From: a virus
Virus record (IMG/VR): IMGVR_UViG_3300042868_001588
Coordinates: 1-29,694 of that record
Length of the DNA: 29,694 nt
Strand: one strand, 5' to 3'
A model generated the notes under the pieces. That model did no database searches and was not told the origin of the DNA. It was given only the letters and a program-made list of their open reading frames with translations. Shown here piece after piece: positions 13,179 to 22,487 of this stretch. Each line of letters opens with the position of its first letter. Within the stretch, counting starts at the first letter, position 1. A program made the position numbers and the translations under genes.

Positions 13179-13329
13179 AATAACAGCGGCGCTGGCTAGA
13201 GTAGTTCTATTCACTATAGGCGGGGTTATTTGTCTAGGTGGTTACGAAACAGCTTTGCGTATGTTTGGCGTATTAATTATAATTAAAGCCATAGGAAACG
13301 AACTAAAACACGAACAAAATGAAAATTAA
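13165..13329 (+). CDS. Small membrane protein, unknown
   Basis: A 54-residue protein with hydrophobic segments at about residues 9-24 and 31-42 (VVLFTIGGVICLGG and MFGVLIIIKAIG), so probably two short spans or a hairpin. The start at 13165 is chosen because it carries the conserved late start-codon motif. It overlaps the sigma-like gene by 14 bases and the following gene by 11. No family recognised. Confidence 0.6.
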   Translation: MKTNEITAALARVVLFTIGGVICLGGYETALRMFGVLIIIKAIGNELKHEQNEN

Positions 13330-13600
13330 AGACGAATACAAAGGGAAAACTATAGTAACGTACGACAGCGTACTAGGTCAAAGACGCATAGAAGTAGACA
13401 AAATCCACCCAGCGCAGTTTAAATATTACGTGACTATAGGACTAGGCTACATTTTCGAAAAGGAAAACGCTACAATAAGCTATAAAGGCGTAGAAGAAGC
13501 CACCGAAAACACGGAAACAGAACCTATTCAAGAACCAGTAACAAAGAAACCAAATGCCACAACCAATAAAAGGAGAAAAAAAGGAAACGTTCCTAGCTAG
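13319..13600 (+). CDS. Unknown protein with basic C-terminal tail
   Basis: A 93-residue protein. Residues 1-47 (DEYKGKTIVTYDSVLGQRRIEV...FKYYVTIGLGYIF) predict a compact beta domain. The rest is a Thr/Glu/Pro-rich linker and a basic end (NKRRKKGNVPS). It precedes the terminase genes and could be a minor virion or packaging factor; I know similar short proteins from Bacteroidota prophages but no function. It overlaps the next gene by 47 bases, unusually long for this genome. Confidence 0.6.
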   Translation: MKIKDEYKGKTIVTYDSVLGQRRIEVDKIHPAQFKYYVTIGLGYIFEKENATISYKGVEEATENTETEPIQEPVTKKPNATTNKRRKKGNVPS

Positions 13601-13742
13601 ATGCATAGCAGACGAAGAAAGCGTAAACGCATTTCCCGACAAATTCCAACGTTACGCCGTTTGTGTCCATACGTGGGAAACTCATTCACGCGAAGCGCTG
13701 AGTATTTACAAGGAGACCTTTAAAAACACGAAAAAGAAATGA
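13554..13742 (+). CDS. Small phage protein of the MPxPxxGE type
   Basis: A 62-residue protein starting MPQPIKGEKKETFLARCIADEES, with RYAVCVHTWE in the middle. Short proteins with this MP-x-P-x-x-G-E start and a later A-x-C-x-x-x-W block are widespread in phages, often near head or packaging genes, without known function. Here the terminase genes follow closely. It overlaps the gene before by 47 bases and the one after by four. Confidence 0.65.
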   Translation: MPQPIKGEKKETFLARCIADEESVNAFPDKFQRYAVCVHTWETHSREALSIYKETFKNTKKK

Positions 13743-13927
13743 AGTTCTACATTCTAGACTATGGTAAAGACATGATCCACGAAGGTAAGGTAATAACCGA
13801 CTACCTAGAGAAAATGCAATACCACCATATAGCGTATTTAACCAGCGCCGACGGGTTACTATGTTTAGAAGAAGTAGACGAAGACGATTTTTTAAACCAC
13901 TTCAAAAACACGAAACAAAATGTCTAA
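13739..13927 (+). CDS. Small acidic protein, unknown
   Basis: A 62-residue protein (starts MKFYILDYGKDMIHEGKVIT) with an acidic C-terminal half (LEEVDEDDFLNHF). It overlaps the preceding gene by four bases and the small terminase gene by eight. The tight packing suggests co-expression with terminase. No family recognised. Confidence 0.6.
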   Translation: MKFYILDYGKDMIHEGKVITDYLEKMQYHHIAYLTSADGLLCLEEVDEDDFLNHFKNTKQNV

Positions 13928-14351
13928 ACACAAATACATAAAGACACCCGAACTACTCTGGGAAATGTTCGAATCATATAGAGACAAAACAATAAACAAC
14001 CCCCGACTAATTGACAAAGCACTACAAAGCGGTAAGGTAGTACAAGAAGCGTTAAGAGTCCCTCTAACAATGGAGGGTTTCGAGGTTTGGGGCTACGAAC
14101 ACGGCGTAACACTAGACCACTACTTTAAAAATTCAAATGGTGCATACGACGAATATTGCCACATCTGCCAACGTATAAGAAAAGCAATCCGACAAGACCA
14201 AATCGAAGGTGGCATGGTCGGTCAATATAACCCGTCAATTACTCAAAGACTAAACAACCTAACCGAAAAGACGGACGTAACCAGCAACGGCGAAAACATA
14301 AACGAAATTAAAATATCAATCATTCGACCAGACACGAAAGAACTAGAGTAA
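13920..14351 (+). CDS. terS: Terminase small subunit
   Basis: A 143-residue protein of the DNA-packaging gp3-like type. It starts with TPELLWEMFESYRDKT, has VPLTMEGFEVWGYEHGVTLDHYF (in parts, residues 48-70) like the helix-turn-helix of these proteins, and then AYDEYCHICQRIRKAIRQDQIEGGMVGQYNPSITQRLNNL (in parts). The small subunit recognises phage DNA and recruits the large subunit. One small gene separates it from the large subunit gene. Confidence 0.85.
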   Translation: MSKHKYIKTPELLWEMFESYRDKTINNPRLIDKALQSGKVVQEALRVPLTMEGFEVWGYEHGVTLDHYFKNSNGAYDEYCHICQRIRKAIRQDQIEGGMVGQYNPSITQRLNNLTEKTDVTSNGENINEIKISIIRPDTKELE

Positions 14352-14539
14352 TGGAACATATAACACTTAGAGTAACAAGACCAGACATGTCAGTATATGA
14401 AATTACGTTTACTGATGTTAGAATACGAAAAGACGAAACTGGAATATCGGTATACCAAAAAGGATGCAACAATACTTTAGTAGGGTTTTACCCTTTGACG
14501 TGGTCTTTAGAATTGGCAAATTTTGAAACCATTGAATAA
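14351..14539 (+). CDS. Unknown gene inserted between the terminase genes
   Basis: A 62-residue strand-rich protein (starts MEHITLRVTRPDMSVYEITFTDV, ends SLELANFETIE). It shares one base with the small-subunit stop (TAATG) and ends directly before the large-subunit ATG. Codon use is A/T-rich with GAT, ATT and ACT, unlike the flanking terminase genes that prefer GAC and ACG, so it looks like a later insertion (moron). Function unknown. Confidence 0.65.
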   Translation: MEHITLRVTRPDMSVYEITFTDVRIRKDETGISVYQKGCNNTLVGFYPLTWSLELANFETIE

Positions 14540-15691
14540 ATGGAACTAAAGTCTACAATAGTCTTTGAAAGGAATTACGACGCGCTTTACAATAACGAGG
14601 CGCGTTTTATTATTAACGAGGGTGGTAGCCGTTCAAGTAAGACCTATTCACTTTGCCAGCTTATTCTAGTCTATTGCCTACAAAACAAAGGCGTAGTAGT
14701 GTCAATAATTCGTAAGACATTTCCAGCGTTACGCGCTACAGCTATGCGAGACTTTCTAGAGGTTCTTAAAGATTCTGGCATCTACGACAAAGCCAGTCAT
14801 AACATGAGTGAACATATCTACACGTTCCCTAATGGATCTATAGTAGAGTTCTTTAGTGTAGACGACGAACAAAAGATACGAGGGCGTAAACGCCACCTAG
14901 CGTGGTGCAATGAAGCTAACGAACTATTCTACGACGACTTTACGCAACTTAACATGCGTACAGAATCCAAACTAATCTTTGACTACAATCCCAGCGACTC
15001 GAACAGCTGGCTATATGAACTACCAAAAAACGAAAGCATATTAATTAAGTCCACGTACAAGGATAACCCGTTTTTACCAGAAAGCATAAAGATACAAATA
15101 GAAGACCTCAAACGTACAGACGAAGCGCTATACCAGATTTACGCACTAGGTGAAAAAGCCATAAGCAAATCGAACATATATTCGAACTGGACATTCTTAC
15201 CACATAGACCCGCGCGCTTTACTGAATTCATATACGGACTCGATTTTGGGTACAATCACCCCTTAGCTTTGATGCGCATATACTGGCATGAAAAGGACAT
15301 CTTTATAGAACCAGTCATATACGAAAGCTATCTAACCACCGCGAACCTAATCGAAAAGCTAGCCAGTCTGAATATAGAAAAGAACGCGGATATAATAGCC
15401 GACTATGCCCGACCCGAAATAATAGCCGAACTTAATAACGCTGGCTATAACGTGCTGAACGCAAACAAGGCTGTTAAGAAAGGACTAGACGCGGTTAAGT
15501 CGTTCGGGGTTTACGCACAAGAACACGAAGCCCTAAAGAAAGAATACCAGAATTACAAATGGAAAAAGGTAGGGGACACAATCCTAGACGAACCCGTTAA
15601 ACTTTGGGATGACGCTATGGACGCGACACGTTACGCGGTTACTTATATCAAAGAACAATACTACACCGACGACAGCTACTTTGCTTTTTAG
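14540..15691 (+). CDS. terL: Terminase large subunit
   Basis: A 383-residue packaging motor. ATPase: Walker A GGSRSSKT (residues 28-35), Walker B-like LAWCNEANE with Glu125 (Asn124 replaces the usual Asp, as in other terminases with NEA). Coupling motif near DYNPSDSN. Nuclease: GLDFGYNHP (Asp235), IIADYARPE (Asp288) and LWDDAMDATRYA (Asp357/Asp358). The protein is short for a terminase, with little beyond the two domains. It pumps DNA through the portal and cuts it. It starts at the base after the inserted small gene's stop. Confidence 0.95.
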   Translation: MELKSTIVFERNYDALYNNEARFIINEGGSRSSKTYSLCQLILVYCLQNKGVVVSIIRKTFPALRATAMRDFLEVLKDSGIYDKASHNMSEHIYTFPNGSIVEFFSVDDEQKIRGRKRHLAWCNEANELFYDDFTQLNMRTESKLIFDYNPSDSNSWLYELPKNESILIKSTYKDNPFLPESIKIQIEDLKRTDEALYQIYALGEKAISKSNIYSNWTFLPHRPARFTEFIYGLDFGYNHPLALMRIYWHEKDIFIEPVIYESYLTTANLIEKLASLNIEKNADIIADYARPEIIAELNNAGYNVLNANKAVKKGLDAVKSFGVYAQEHEALKKEYQNYKWKKVGDTILDEPVKLWDDAMDATRYAVTYIKEQYYTDDSYFAF

Positions 15692-15712
15692 AACCTAAAC
15701 AAACACGGAAAA

Positions 15713-15725
15713 TAATATAGTTATG
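15713..15725 (+). promoter_or_regulatory. Late start-codon motif, copy 2 (TAATATAGTTATG)
   Basis: Exact copy of the 13-base motif, ending in the ATG at 15723. It follows a 31-base gap after the terminase gene where translation cannot be coupled. Confidence 0.7.
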
Positions 15726-17192
15726 GCACAATCAATAATAGCACAACCGCAGAGAATCATGCCCGCTTACAATCCGATTAGGTTTATAGCGGACAGCACA
15801 AACAAAAATAAAACTGGCTTTAGGTACATTTACCAAATTTACAGCGGCGCTACCTTGTTAGGTACGTTCAAAGTATTACCGACCTATTCGACTGGTTACG
15901 GCGAAATAGACTTATCTAAATTCCTTTCGAGTTACGTAAGCTGGGACTTTGACCCTAGCTTAACTCTAGACAAAGCCGCGCCGAATAGTTATAAGAACTA
16001 CCAAGTAAATATAGGCGAAGAATATTTGTACGAAATTACCTACACGTCTGCGCTAACTAACAGCGGTACGAATACACGAATTAACGTAGCTAACATCTTT
16101 CAAGTAGGCGACCAAATAAACATAACACAAAATGACGGCGGTGTGGCTAATCCATTACTAGAGGGACTACACACAATTATAGCCGTGTCGGGAACTTGGA
16201 TTGACGTTAACGTTCCTTTCAGTTCAATTACGAACGTGAATATAGACGGCGTTATTAACTATGCTAATCAACAAAAAGTAGTGACATACGACATAACCAC
16301 TATTACAAACTTAAGAGTCTTTAACGGGGCGTTTACGTGGGTCGACTGGGTTACGTACAACTATAACGACTACACACTAGACGGCGTTACTAAGCAATGG
16401 CTAACGAACCAGCCAAAGACGGACTTTTATTGTACACTAGGACAAGACCTATTTTTAAACGCCCGCGCTGTAGTAGGTAAAAAGATTTACTTTCAAAATA
16501 ACGACGGCGACACGTACAGCAAAAACTTAGTGAATAACGATTCGATAGTAAGCGTAGCTGTTGGCTGTAACAATTACGGCGCATTAACTCCCATTACTGG
16601 CGTGCTACCAATGTTAAAAGACGATACAACCTATTACGACTTTTGGTACGAAGACGCGGGACAGAAGTCCGTTAAGTATAGAGTAAACGTAGACAGACGC
16701 GTTCAGATTAACGAGTACCATATTTGCTTCTTGGATCGTTTAGGGTCATTCTCTAGCTTTGCATTTCAGCTAAAGAGTTACGAACGCGGCGACGTTACAC
16801 GTGACGAATTTAACAAAGACGTACAAGGCTACGTTAAAGCGGGTGCATGGAATTACAATTACGAGGAGTTCGGATTTAACACGTTTAATATTAACGTGAC
16901 TAAGACGCTAGAGTTAAACACCAACTGGATGACTCAAAACATGTCGGACTATTTCCAAGAACTGATAACGTCACCTCAAACGTTTTTAAAGTTAGTTCAA
17001 TACGTAACGACAGAAGACGGCGAACTAGTCCTAGATGAAGACGGATGTCCTATACACGTAGCAGAAAGCACGGCTTACGTTCCTTGCATCGTACAAAACA
17101 ACAGCTTCGAAGTCTACAAACAACGTAACAAGCACCTAATCAAACAAAGCATTTCAGTTAAACTAGCAAACAACGATAACGTAAATGGTTAA
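15723..17192 (+). CDS. Virion protein, probably tail (489 aa)
   Basis: A 489-residue strand-rich protein. The first 90 residues (PAYNPIRFIADSTNKNKTGFRYIYQIY) and a later block (EYHICFLDRLGSFSSFAFQL, residues 341-360) recur in tail proteins of Bacteroidota phages and prophages. The W/F-x-x-F block resembles the second domain of such tail-tip or distal tail proteins. Its location, after terminase and before the large tail-tip protein and the tape measure, supports a tail role; the Dit-like position is inference. It overlaps the next gene by eight bases. Confidence 0.6.
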   Translation: MAQSIIAQPQRIMPAYNPIRFIADSTNKNKTGFRYIYQIYSGATLLGTFKVLPTYSTGYGEIDLSKFLSSYVSWDFDPSLTLDKAAPNSYKNYQVNIGEEYLYEITYTSALTNSGTNTRINVANIFQVGDQINITQNDGGVANPLLEGLHTIIAVSGTWIDVNVPFSSITNVNIDGVINYANQQKVVTYDITTITNLRVFNGAFTWVDWVTYNYNDYTLDGVTKQWLTNQPKTDFYCTLGQDLFLNARAVVGKKIYFQNNDGDTYSKNLVNNDSIVSVAVGCNNYGALTPITGVLPMLKDDTTYYDFWYEDAGQKSVKYRVNVDRRVQINEYHICFLDRLGSFSSFAFQLKSYERGDVTRDEFNKDVQGYVKAGAWNYNYEEFGFNTFNINVTKTLELNTNWMTQNMSDYFQELITSPQTFLKLVQYVTTEDGELVLDEDGCPIHVAESTAYVPCIVQNNSFEVYKQRNKHLIKQSISVKLANNDNVNG

Positions 17193-19899
17193 TAACGTAA
17201 AAATAGTCCTAGAGACTGGCGTACTAGACGTAAGACAAGACGTACAATTTCCCCTTAACTTTTCAGTAGGTGACATACGCGACATATCAAAGCGTAGCGG
17301 TACGTTTAGTAAGACGATTGTACTAGCTGGAACTGATAACAATAACCAACTATTAAACCACTACTACGATGTTAATATAAGCGCTGGAACGTTTGACATA
17401 ACTAAGTTAACTAAATGTCAAGTCGTACAAAATAACGTAGTCATTTTAGACAATGCCCTTTTGCAGTTGGTGAATGTAAACAAACAGCAGTTGACGGACG
17501 CGCATGAACAAGTTGTTAATTACGAAGTATTAATAAAAGATACGAAAGCCGAACTATTTACAACAATGAATAGTAAGGAACTAAACGACCTAGACTTTTC
17601 AGACCTTGACCATTTCCAAACAAGCGCTGGAATTGTAGCGACGTTTAACAATACGATAGCAGACGGCTATAAATACGTGTTACCTTATTCGACCACGAAC
17701 ACGAATAACTATCACATAAGGAAAATGAAGCCCGCTATCTATGCAAAGACTTATTTTGACCGCATCTTTAGCAACGCTGGATATACATACCAATGGGACG
17801 ACATAGTACAAGCTAGGTTTGATAAGTTATTGATTCCATACAACGGCGACGAAAACGTAATAGACTGGAACGACTTTAAAGTAAAAGCTAATAACTCTTT
17901 TGAGACTACACAAACACAAGGCGCAACTGGTAGCTTTGTCCCTTTTAATACTTTAATAAACGGCTGGACTGAAATACAAGACTACCAAAATATCTTTAAC
18001 CCTACGACGGGTGTATACACCGCACCGACAAACACCGATCCGCTAGCCTCGCAGTCTTACGAATTCAATATAAGCATAACCTACGAAGTTAAGTTTAACA
18101 ATACAAGCGCCAACCCAGTAAGACCTTACAAGCTAGTGAACGGCGCATACCAGCCAGTTAACAAAGTGTTCACGCCTATTTTGCAAGCCCGTAACAATGG
18201 AGTAAACACGGGACAAGCCAACTTAACGCCTATTAACATTAACACTACTATAGCGTCTGGACTTAGCATATTTGGAAGTTATAGTAATGCTGTCACTATG
18301 TCGCCGTCTAGTTACGTTACAACTGGCGACTTGTTAACAATGCGTACGGGAATAAATGCAGTATGGCAATTAGGTTTTGATTACTGGCGGGATTCATCTG
18401 GAACCGCTGCACAAGTAGACGTTAATATAGACATAGTAAGTATTCAAGTAGAAATAGTCCCAAATAGTAACACGGCTGTTATTTCTGGGTTCTTAAACAT
18501 GAACGAATACGTTCCGCAAAAGATTAAACAAGCGGACTTTGTTAAGTCTATTTTTCAAATGTACAACCTATTTGCAGACGTAGACCCAGAACAACCGAAT
18601 AACATTATTTTAAGACACCGCGACGAATACTACGACAACGGCGCGCAGAAAGACTGGACGTATAAACTAGCAAAAGACCGCGAACAAAACCTAGAGTTTT
18701 TGCCAGACGTTACAAACAAACGTTTAATACTAACCTACAAACAAGACGAAGACGAACCGAACCAATTGTACTACCAAAGCACGGATGAAATATACGGGCA
18801 ACAAGAATACATTTTCGATTCGGAATACGTACGCGACGTAGACACAAAGGAACTAATCTTTAGCCCTACGCCAATTACTAAAACTAGTTTCGGGGCTATC
18901 GTTCCAATGATTGACGGACAAGCGCCTAAAACTAACATACGAATACTTTACGACGGCGGCGAACAACCTTGCGGACTATGGAACTTAGTAGCCAGCGGGA
19001 CAACGGGAACTTTTAACATAGCAACTTACCCAGCTATTACCCATTTCGACGATGCGAATACGCCAACGTTTGACATTAATTTCGGAACGTGCGACTTTTA
19101 CTATTACAATCCAGCGACACTTACTAACAATACTTTGTTTAACATGTACTGGCGTCGTACAATCAATCAAATAAACGTCGGCAAAATGCTTACGGCTTAC
19201 TTTAATTTGAATGAAGGCGACATACATAGTTTAAAACTTAACGACAAAATACGCATTGACAACAGCTGGTGGAATATTAACAAGGTTATAGATTATAACG
19301 CGGGTTTAAACCAGTTAACAAAAGTCGAACTAATAAGCGTAGACACTGAAATAGACCTAGCGCCGTTTCAAACTGCAAGCGGTAACCCCGCACCTAGTAC
19401 AACTACCAGCGTAGCTTTAACTTCTGTTATGTCGTCGGCAATGCAAACGAATAACGTAATTCTAGCGGGTGCAAACGTAGCTATTTACGGCACGCGTAAC
19501 ATGGTAGCGCAAAACGTTCGCGGAATGATTATAGGCGACGAAAACACGTTAAACGAAGACGGACTAATAACGCCACGAATAAACGGCGTAGCTACGCAAG
19601 TAAGTGGCTATATTGCTAATCTAACCCAAACGGGAACGAACGCGCCAGAAGCAAACGTTTTCACTGGTCAATTAGTTACATGGACTAGAACGGGGGCTGG
19701 TGAATACTTAGGTACGCCAGAAACGCCTTACGACTTTTCCGCTACTTACGTAATGATTAACAATGTAAACCACGACCACTTAACAAGTGCGTATATAAAC
19801 ACGGACGGCAACGTAGTAGTAGTAACATGTAATACTAGCGGACATGCACACGAAGACGGCATATTAAATAATACAACTCTAGAAATTCGAACCTACTAA
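17185..19899 (+). CDS. Large tail-tip/baseplate protein (904 aa)
   Basis: A 904-residue protein. The N-terminus (VKIVLETGVLDVRQDVQFPLNFSVGDIRDISKRSGTFSKTIVLAGT, in parts, residues 5-49) is a block typical of large tail proteins of Bacteroidota phages, where a short domain precedes a long beta-rich body. Residues 480-720 are rich in charged residues and Asn-Asn-x-Ile; the C-terminus (from about residue 760) is Gly/Thr/Asn-rich with NHDHLTSAYINTDGNVVVVT and resembles fibre-like parts. It probably forms the tail tip with the protein before. Direct catalytic motifs are not evident. Confidence 0.65.
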   Translation: MVNNVKIVLETGVLDVRQDVQFPLNFSVGDIRDISKRSGTFSKTIVLAGTDNNNQLLNHYYDVNISAGTFDITKLTKCQVVQNNVVILDNALLQLVNVNKQQLTDAHEQVVNYEVLIKDTKAELFTTMNSKELNDLDFSDLDHFQTSAGIVATFNNTIADGYKYVLPYSTTNTNNYHIRKMKPAIYAKTYFDRIFSNAGYTYQWDDIVQARFDKLLIPYNGDENVIDWNDFKVKANNSFETTQTQGATGSFVPFNTLINGWTEIQDYQNIFNPTTGVYTAPTNTDPLASQSYEFNISITYEVKFNNTSANPVRPYKLVNGAYQPVNKVFTPILQARNNGVNTGQANLTPININTTIASGLSIFGSYSNAVTMSPSSYVTTGDLLTMRTGINAVWQLGFDYWRDSSGTAAQVDVNIDIVSIQVEIVPNSNTAVISGFLNMNEYVPQKIKQADFVKSIFQMYNLFADVDPEQPNNIILRHRDEYYDNGAQKDWTYKLAKDREQNLEFLPDVTNKRLILTYKQDEDEPNQLYYQSTDEIYGQQEYIFDSEYVRDVDTKELIFSPTPITKTSFGAIVPMIDGQAPKTNIRILYDGGEQPCGLWNLVASGTTGTFNIATYPAITHFDDANTPTFDINFGTCDFYYYNPATLTNNTLFNMYWRRTINQINVGKMLTAYFNLNEGDIHSLKLNDKIRIDNSWWNINKVIDYNAGLNQLTKVELISVDTEIDLAPFQTASGNPAPSTTTSVALTSVMSSAMQTNNVILAGANVAIYGTRNMVAQNVRGMIIGDENTLNEDGLITPRINGVATQVSGYIANLTQTGTNAPEANVFTGQLVTWTRTGAGEYLGTPETPYDFSATYVMINNVNHDHLTSAYINTDGNVVVVTCNTSGHAHEDGILNNTTLEIRTY

Positions 19900-19904
19900 A
19901 AAGG

Positions 19905-19917
19905 TAATATAGTTATG
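19905..19917 (+). promoter_or_regulatory. Late start-codon motif, copy 3 (TAATATAGTTATG)
   Basis: Exact copy ending in the ATG of the tape measure gene at 19915, in a 15-base gap after the tail-tip gene. Confidence 0.7.
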
Positions 19918-22020
19918 AATGAAGTAACGATACCACTAAAGCTAACGGGCGTCGGTTCGATGAAAGCCGAACTACGCGCCTTAAAAGCTGAACTAGCAAA
20001 CGCTACAGACCCCACACAAATGGAAGCACTCGCAATGAAAGCGGGTGAACTATCGGACAAAATAAAAGACGCTAACGACGCGGTTAATGTATTTGCTACT
20101 GGGTCAAAGTTTGAACAAGTAAGCAACGGCTTAGGCGGTATTAAAGATTCATTAATGAGTCTAGACTTTGAAGAAGCTAGTAAGAAGTCGGAGGCATTTT
20201 CGCAGAACTTAGGCAAATTAAGCCAGACAGATATAAGCGGCGCGCTTAAGGGTTTGACGGGAACTGTGAAAAACATGGGGACAGCCTTTGTAAAGTTAGG
20301 GGTTCAAATATTAACAAATCCTTTGTTTCTTATGGTAGCGGTTATTACTGCTATTGTGGTGGCTATTGGTGTGTTCTTAAATAAAATAGGTGTATTAGGT
20401 AAGGTTATAGACACTTTAATGGCGCCTATTAACGCTATTATAGACGGCTTTAAAATGCTTACGGACTGGTTAGGTTTAACAAGTTACGCAGCAGAAGAAA
20501 ACGCGGAAAAAATAAGCAAAGCAAACGAATCTATTATTGAGTCTAGTAAGAAAAGAACCGAATCTTTAGGCGCATCTTACGACTACGAAATAGAAAAGGC
20601 TAAGATTAACGGAAAAGACACTACTAAACTAGAACTAGACAAGTCGAAAGCCCTAACAAATGAAGCGAAATTAAGACGCGACAGACAAGTAAAAGAACTC
20701 AAAGCGTTAAACGCTGTAGCCAGCGACGAAAATAAAGAACAACGTAAGAAACTACGCGACTCTATTAACGCGGAAAACATTACAATACGTCAAGGATCAC
20801 GCGAACGCATGTTAATTTTAATGCGTGAAACCGCAGCTAAACGCGAGGAGTATAGAAAGCAAAGAGAAGCTGCACAGAAAGCCGCAGAAGAAGAAGCAAA
20901 AGCAGCAGCACAAGCCGCAGCAGATGCAGCACGCGAAGCCGCAGCACGTTGGAAAGAAAAGAAAGACGCTATTAAAAAAGCGACAGAAGACATTCAAAAA
21001 GAAATTGCAGCAGCTAACAAGTTACTAACCGACTCAACTAAAACCCAACAACAAGTAGAAGTTGACGACGTAAAAGTTAAATACGAAGCGTTAATAGCAG
21101 AAGCTGTAAAGTACAAACAAGACACAACCGCACTAGAGAAAGCGAAGCAATTAGAAATAGATAAAATTAACAAAGGCTATACAGACGCAGAAATAGAAAA
21201 GCAAAAGAAAATTGACGACGAAAAACTAGCCGACCAGAAAAGACAAGCCGACCAACTCAAAGCGTTTAACGATGCCGAACTATTAAAGTCCGAAGAATTA
21301 GACGAACAAATTTACCAGTCTAAACTTAGCGCACAACAAAAGGAACTAGAAACAAATCAATATCATTTCGACGAACTAAAGGCGCAGTACGAACGCTACG
21401 GAAAAGACACAACCGATTTAATAGCTAAACAAAAAGAAGAAGAAGACAAAATAAACGCTAAGTATGCACTAGCCGAAATAGACAAGGCTAAAGGTATACG
21501 GGATTCAAAGATTCAATTTACCCAAGACATAGCAACTGGAATCGGGGCTATAGGCGAAATGTTTATAAAAGACCAGAAGAAACTAGAGAAATTCAACAAA
21601 GCACAAGCGTTAGTTCAAATCGGAATTGACACGGCTAAGGCTATCAGTTCGTTAGTTGCTATGTCACAATCTAACCCGCTTAACGCGGTTACGGGTGGTA
21701 CGGCTGGTATTGCACAATACGCCAGCGGTATCTTACAAATTATAACCAACGTAGCAAAAGCAAAATCTTTGTTATCTAATCCTAGCGGTTCTGTTTCTGG
21801 CGGTGGCGGCGGTGGTGGTGGCTCTGAGTCATCTACTAGCGTTACGGCTATTTCGCCAGCTACTCAAATGTTCGGACAAGGTAACAACTTAAATACTGCG
21901 GGCGGTCAAGGTTCGGTTAACTCTAATCAAAATATGGTAGTTACTGCTGTCGTTTCTGAAACGGACATAACTAACACACAAAACAAAATAGATAAAATCA
22001 AAAAATCTGCGGAACTATGA
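19915..22020 (+). CDS. Tail tape measure protein
   Basis: A 701-residue protein with tape-measure features: a helical N-terminus, a hydrophobic segment at about residues 134-156 (PLFLMVAVITAIVVAIGVF), then long coiled-coil stretches, including an Ala/Glu/Lys-rich run near residues 315-345. A Gly run (seven in a row near residue 630) and a Ser/Asn-rich C-terminus follow. At about 0.15 nm per residue this predicts a tail near 100 nm. No contractile sheath gene is seen, so the particle should be a siphovirus. Tail chaperone genes, normally just upstream, are missing there. Confidence 0.9.
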   Translation: MNEVTIPLKLTGVGSMKAELRALKAELANATDPTQMEALAMKAGELSDKIKDANDAVNVFATGSKFEQVSNGLGGIKDSLMSLDFEEASKKSEAFSQNLGKLSQTDISGALKGLTGTVKNMGTAFVKLGVQILTNPLFLMVAVITAIVVAIGVFLNKIGVLGKVIDTLMAPINAIIDGFKMLTDWLGLTSYAAEENAEKISKANESIIESSKKRTESLGASYDYEIEKAKINGKDTTKLELDKSKALTNEAKLRRDRQVKELKALNAVASDENKEQRKKLRDSINAENITIRQGSRERMLILMRETAAKREEYRKQREAAQKAAEEEAKAAAQAAADAAREAAARWKEKKDAIKKATEDIQKEIAAANKLLTDSTKTQQQVEVDDVKVKYEALIAEAVKYKQDTTALEKAKQLEIDKINKGYTDAEIEKQKKIDDEKLADQKRQADQLKAFNDAELLKSEELDEQIYQSKLSAQQKELETNQYHFDELKAQYERYGKDTTDLIAKQKEEEDKINAKYALAEIDKAKGIRDSKIQFTQDIATGIGAIGEMFIKDQKKLEKFNKAQALVQIGIDTAKAISSLVAMSQSNPLNAVTGGTAGIAQYASGILQIITNVAKAKSLLSNPSGSVSGGGGGGGGSESSTSVTAISPATQMFGQGNNLNTAGGQGSVNSNQNMVVTAVVSETDITNTQNKIDKIKKSAEL

Positions 22021-22460
22021 CAAGCTATCAAGCACTAATAAACGAAATAACTACATTTTACGACAATCATATTCAAGTAAAAAAGGTAGGTTCGGACTTC
22101 AAAGAGCAAATGTTTAACTTCGCTACTAAAGACGAAAAGTACCCTATTATTTATATCGTCCCAGTAAGCGCTTTGCCTACTGAAAACACGAACGATTTTA
22201 CTTTAGAAATATATTGCTTTGATATAATCCAAAAAGACCGCGCTAATATTAACGTAATACTATCAGATTGCCAGCAAATTCTTTACGATCTATACACGTA
22301 CTTTATTAACTCTAATAACTACGCCTTTGACGTTATAGACATTCCTAGCTTTACGCCTTTAAATAACGATTTACTAGACTATTGCGCGGGCTGGGTTATG
22401 ACTGCGACTTATTCAGTAAACAACTGGACAGACTGCGCCGTACCTTTAAAGGGAAACTAA
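22017..22460 (+). CDS. Tail completion / tail terminator-like protein
   Basis: A 147-residue alpha/beta protein. YPIIYIVPVSALPTEN, then FTLEIYCFDIIQKDRANINVILSDCQQILYDLYTYF (in parts, residues 60-100), and a C-terminal CAGWVMTATYSVNNWTD follow the pattern of small phage tail completion or minor tail proteins that cap the tail tube. It overlaps the tape measure gene by four bases. Function assigned by pattern and position. Confidence 0.55.
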   Translation: MTSYQALINEITTFYDNHIQVKKVGSDFKEQMFNFATKDEKYPIIYIVPVSALPTENTNDFTLEIYCFDIIQKDRANINVILSDCQQILYDLYTYFINSNNYAFDVIDIPSFTPLNNDLLDYCAGWVMTATYSVNNWTDCAVPLKGN

Positions 22461-22474
22461 ACGACTTTTTAAAA

Positions 22475-22487
22475 TAATATAGTTATG
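22475..22487 (+). promoter_or_regulatory. Late start-codon motif, copy 4 (TAATATAGTTATG)
   Basis: Exact copy ending in the ATG at 22485, in a 24-base gap after the preceding stop. Confidence 0.7.

Noticed and set aside
20790-20993. Minus-strand Ala/Ser-rich open frame over the tape measure
   Set aside because: Complement of the low-complexity coiled-coil coding sequence.
20825-21028. Plus-strand frame rich in Lys, Gln and His inside the tape measure gene
   Set aside because: It mirrors the Ala/Glu/Lys coiled-coil repeat of the tape measure in another frame; low complexity explains it.
21799-21823. GGC/GGT repeat in the tape measure gene
   Set aside because: Codes for a simple poly-glycine linker in frame; not an independent repeat element.
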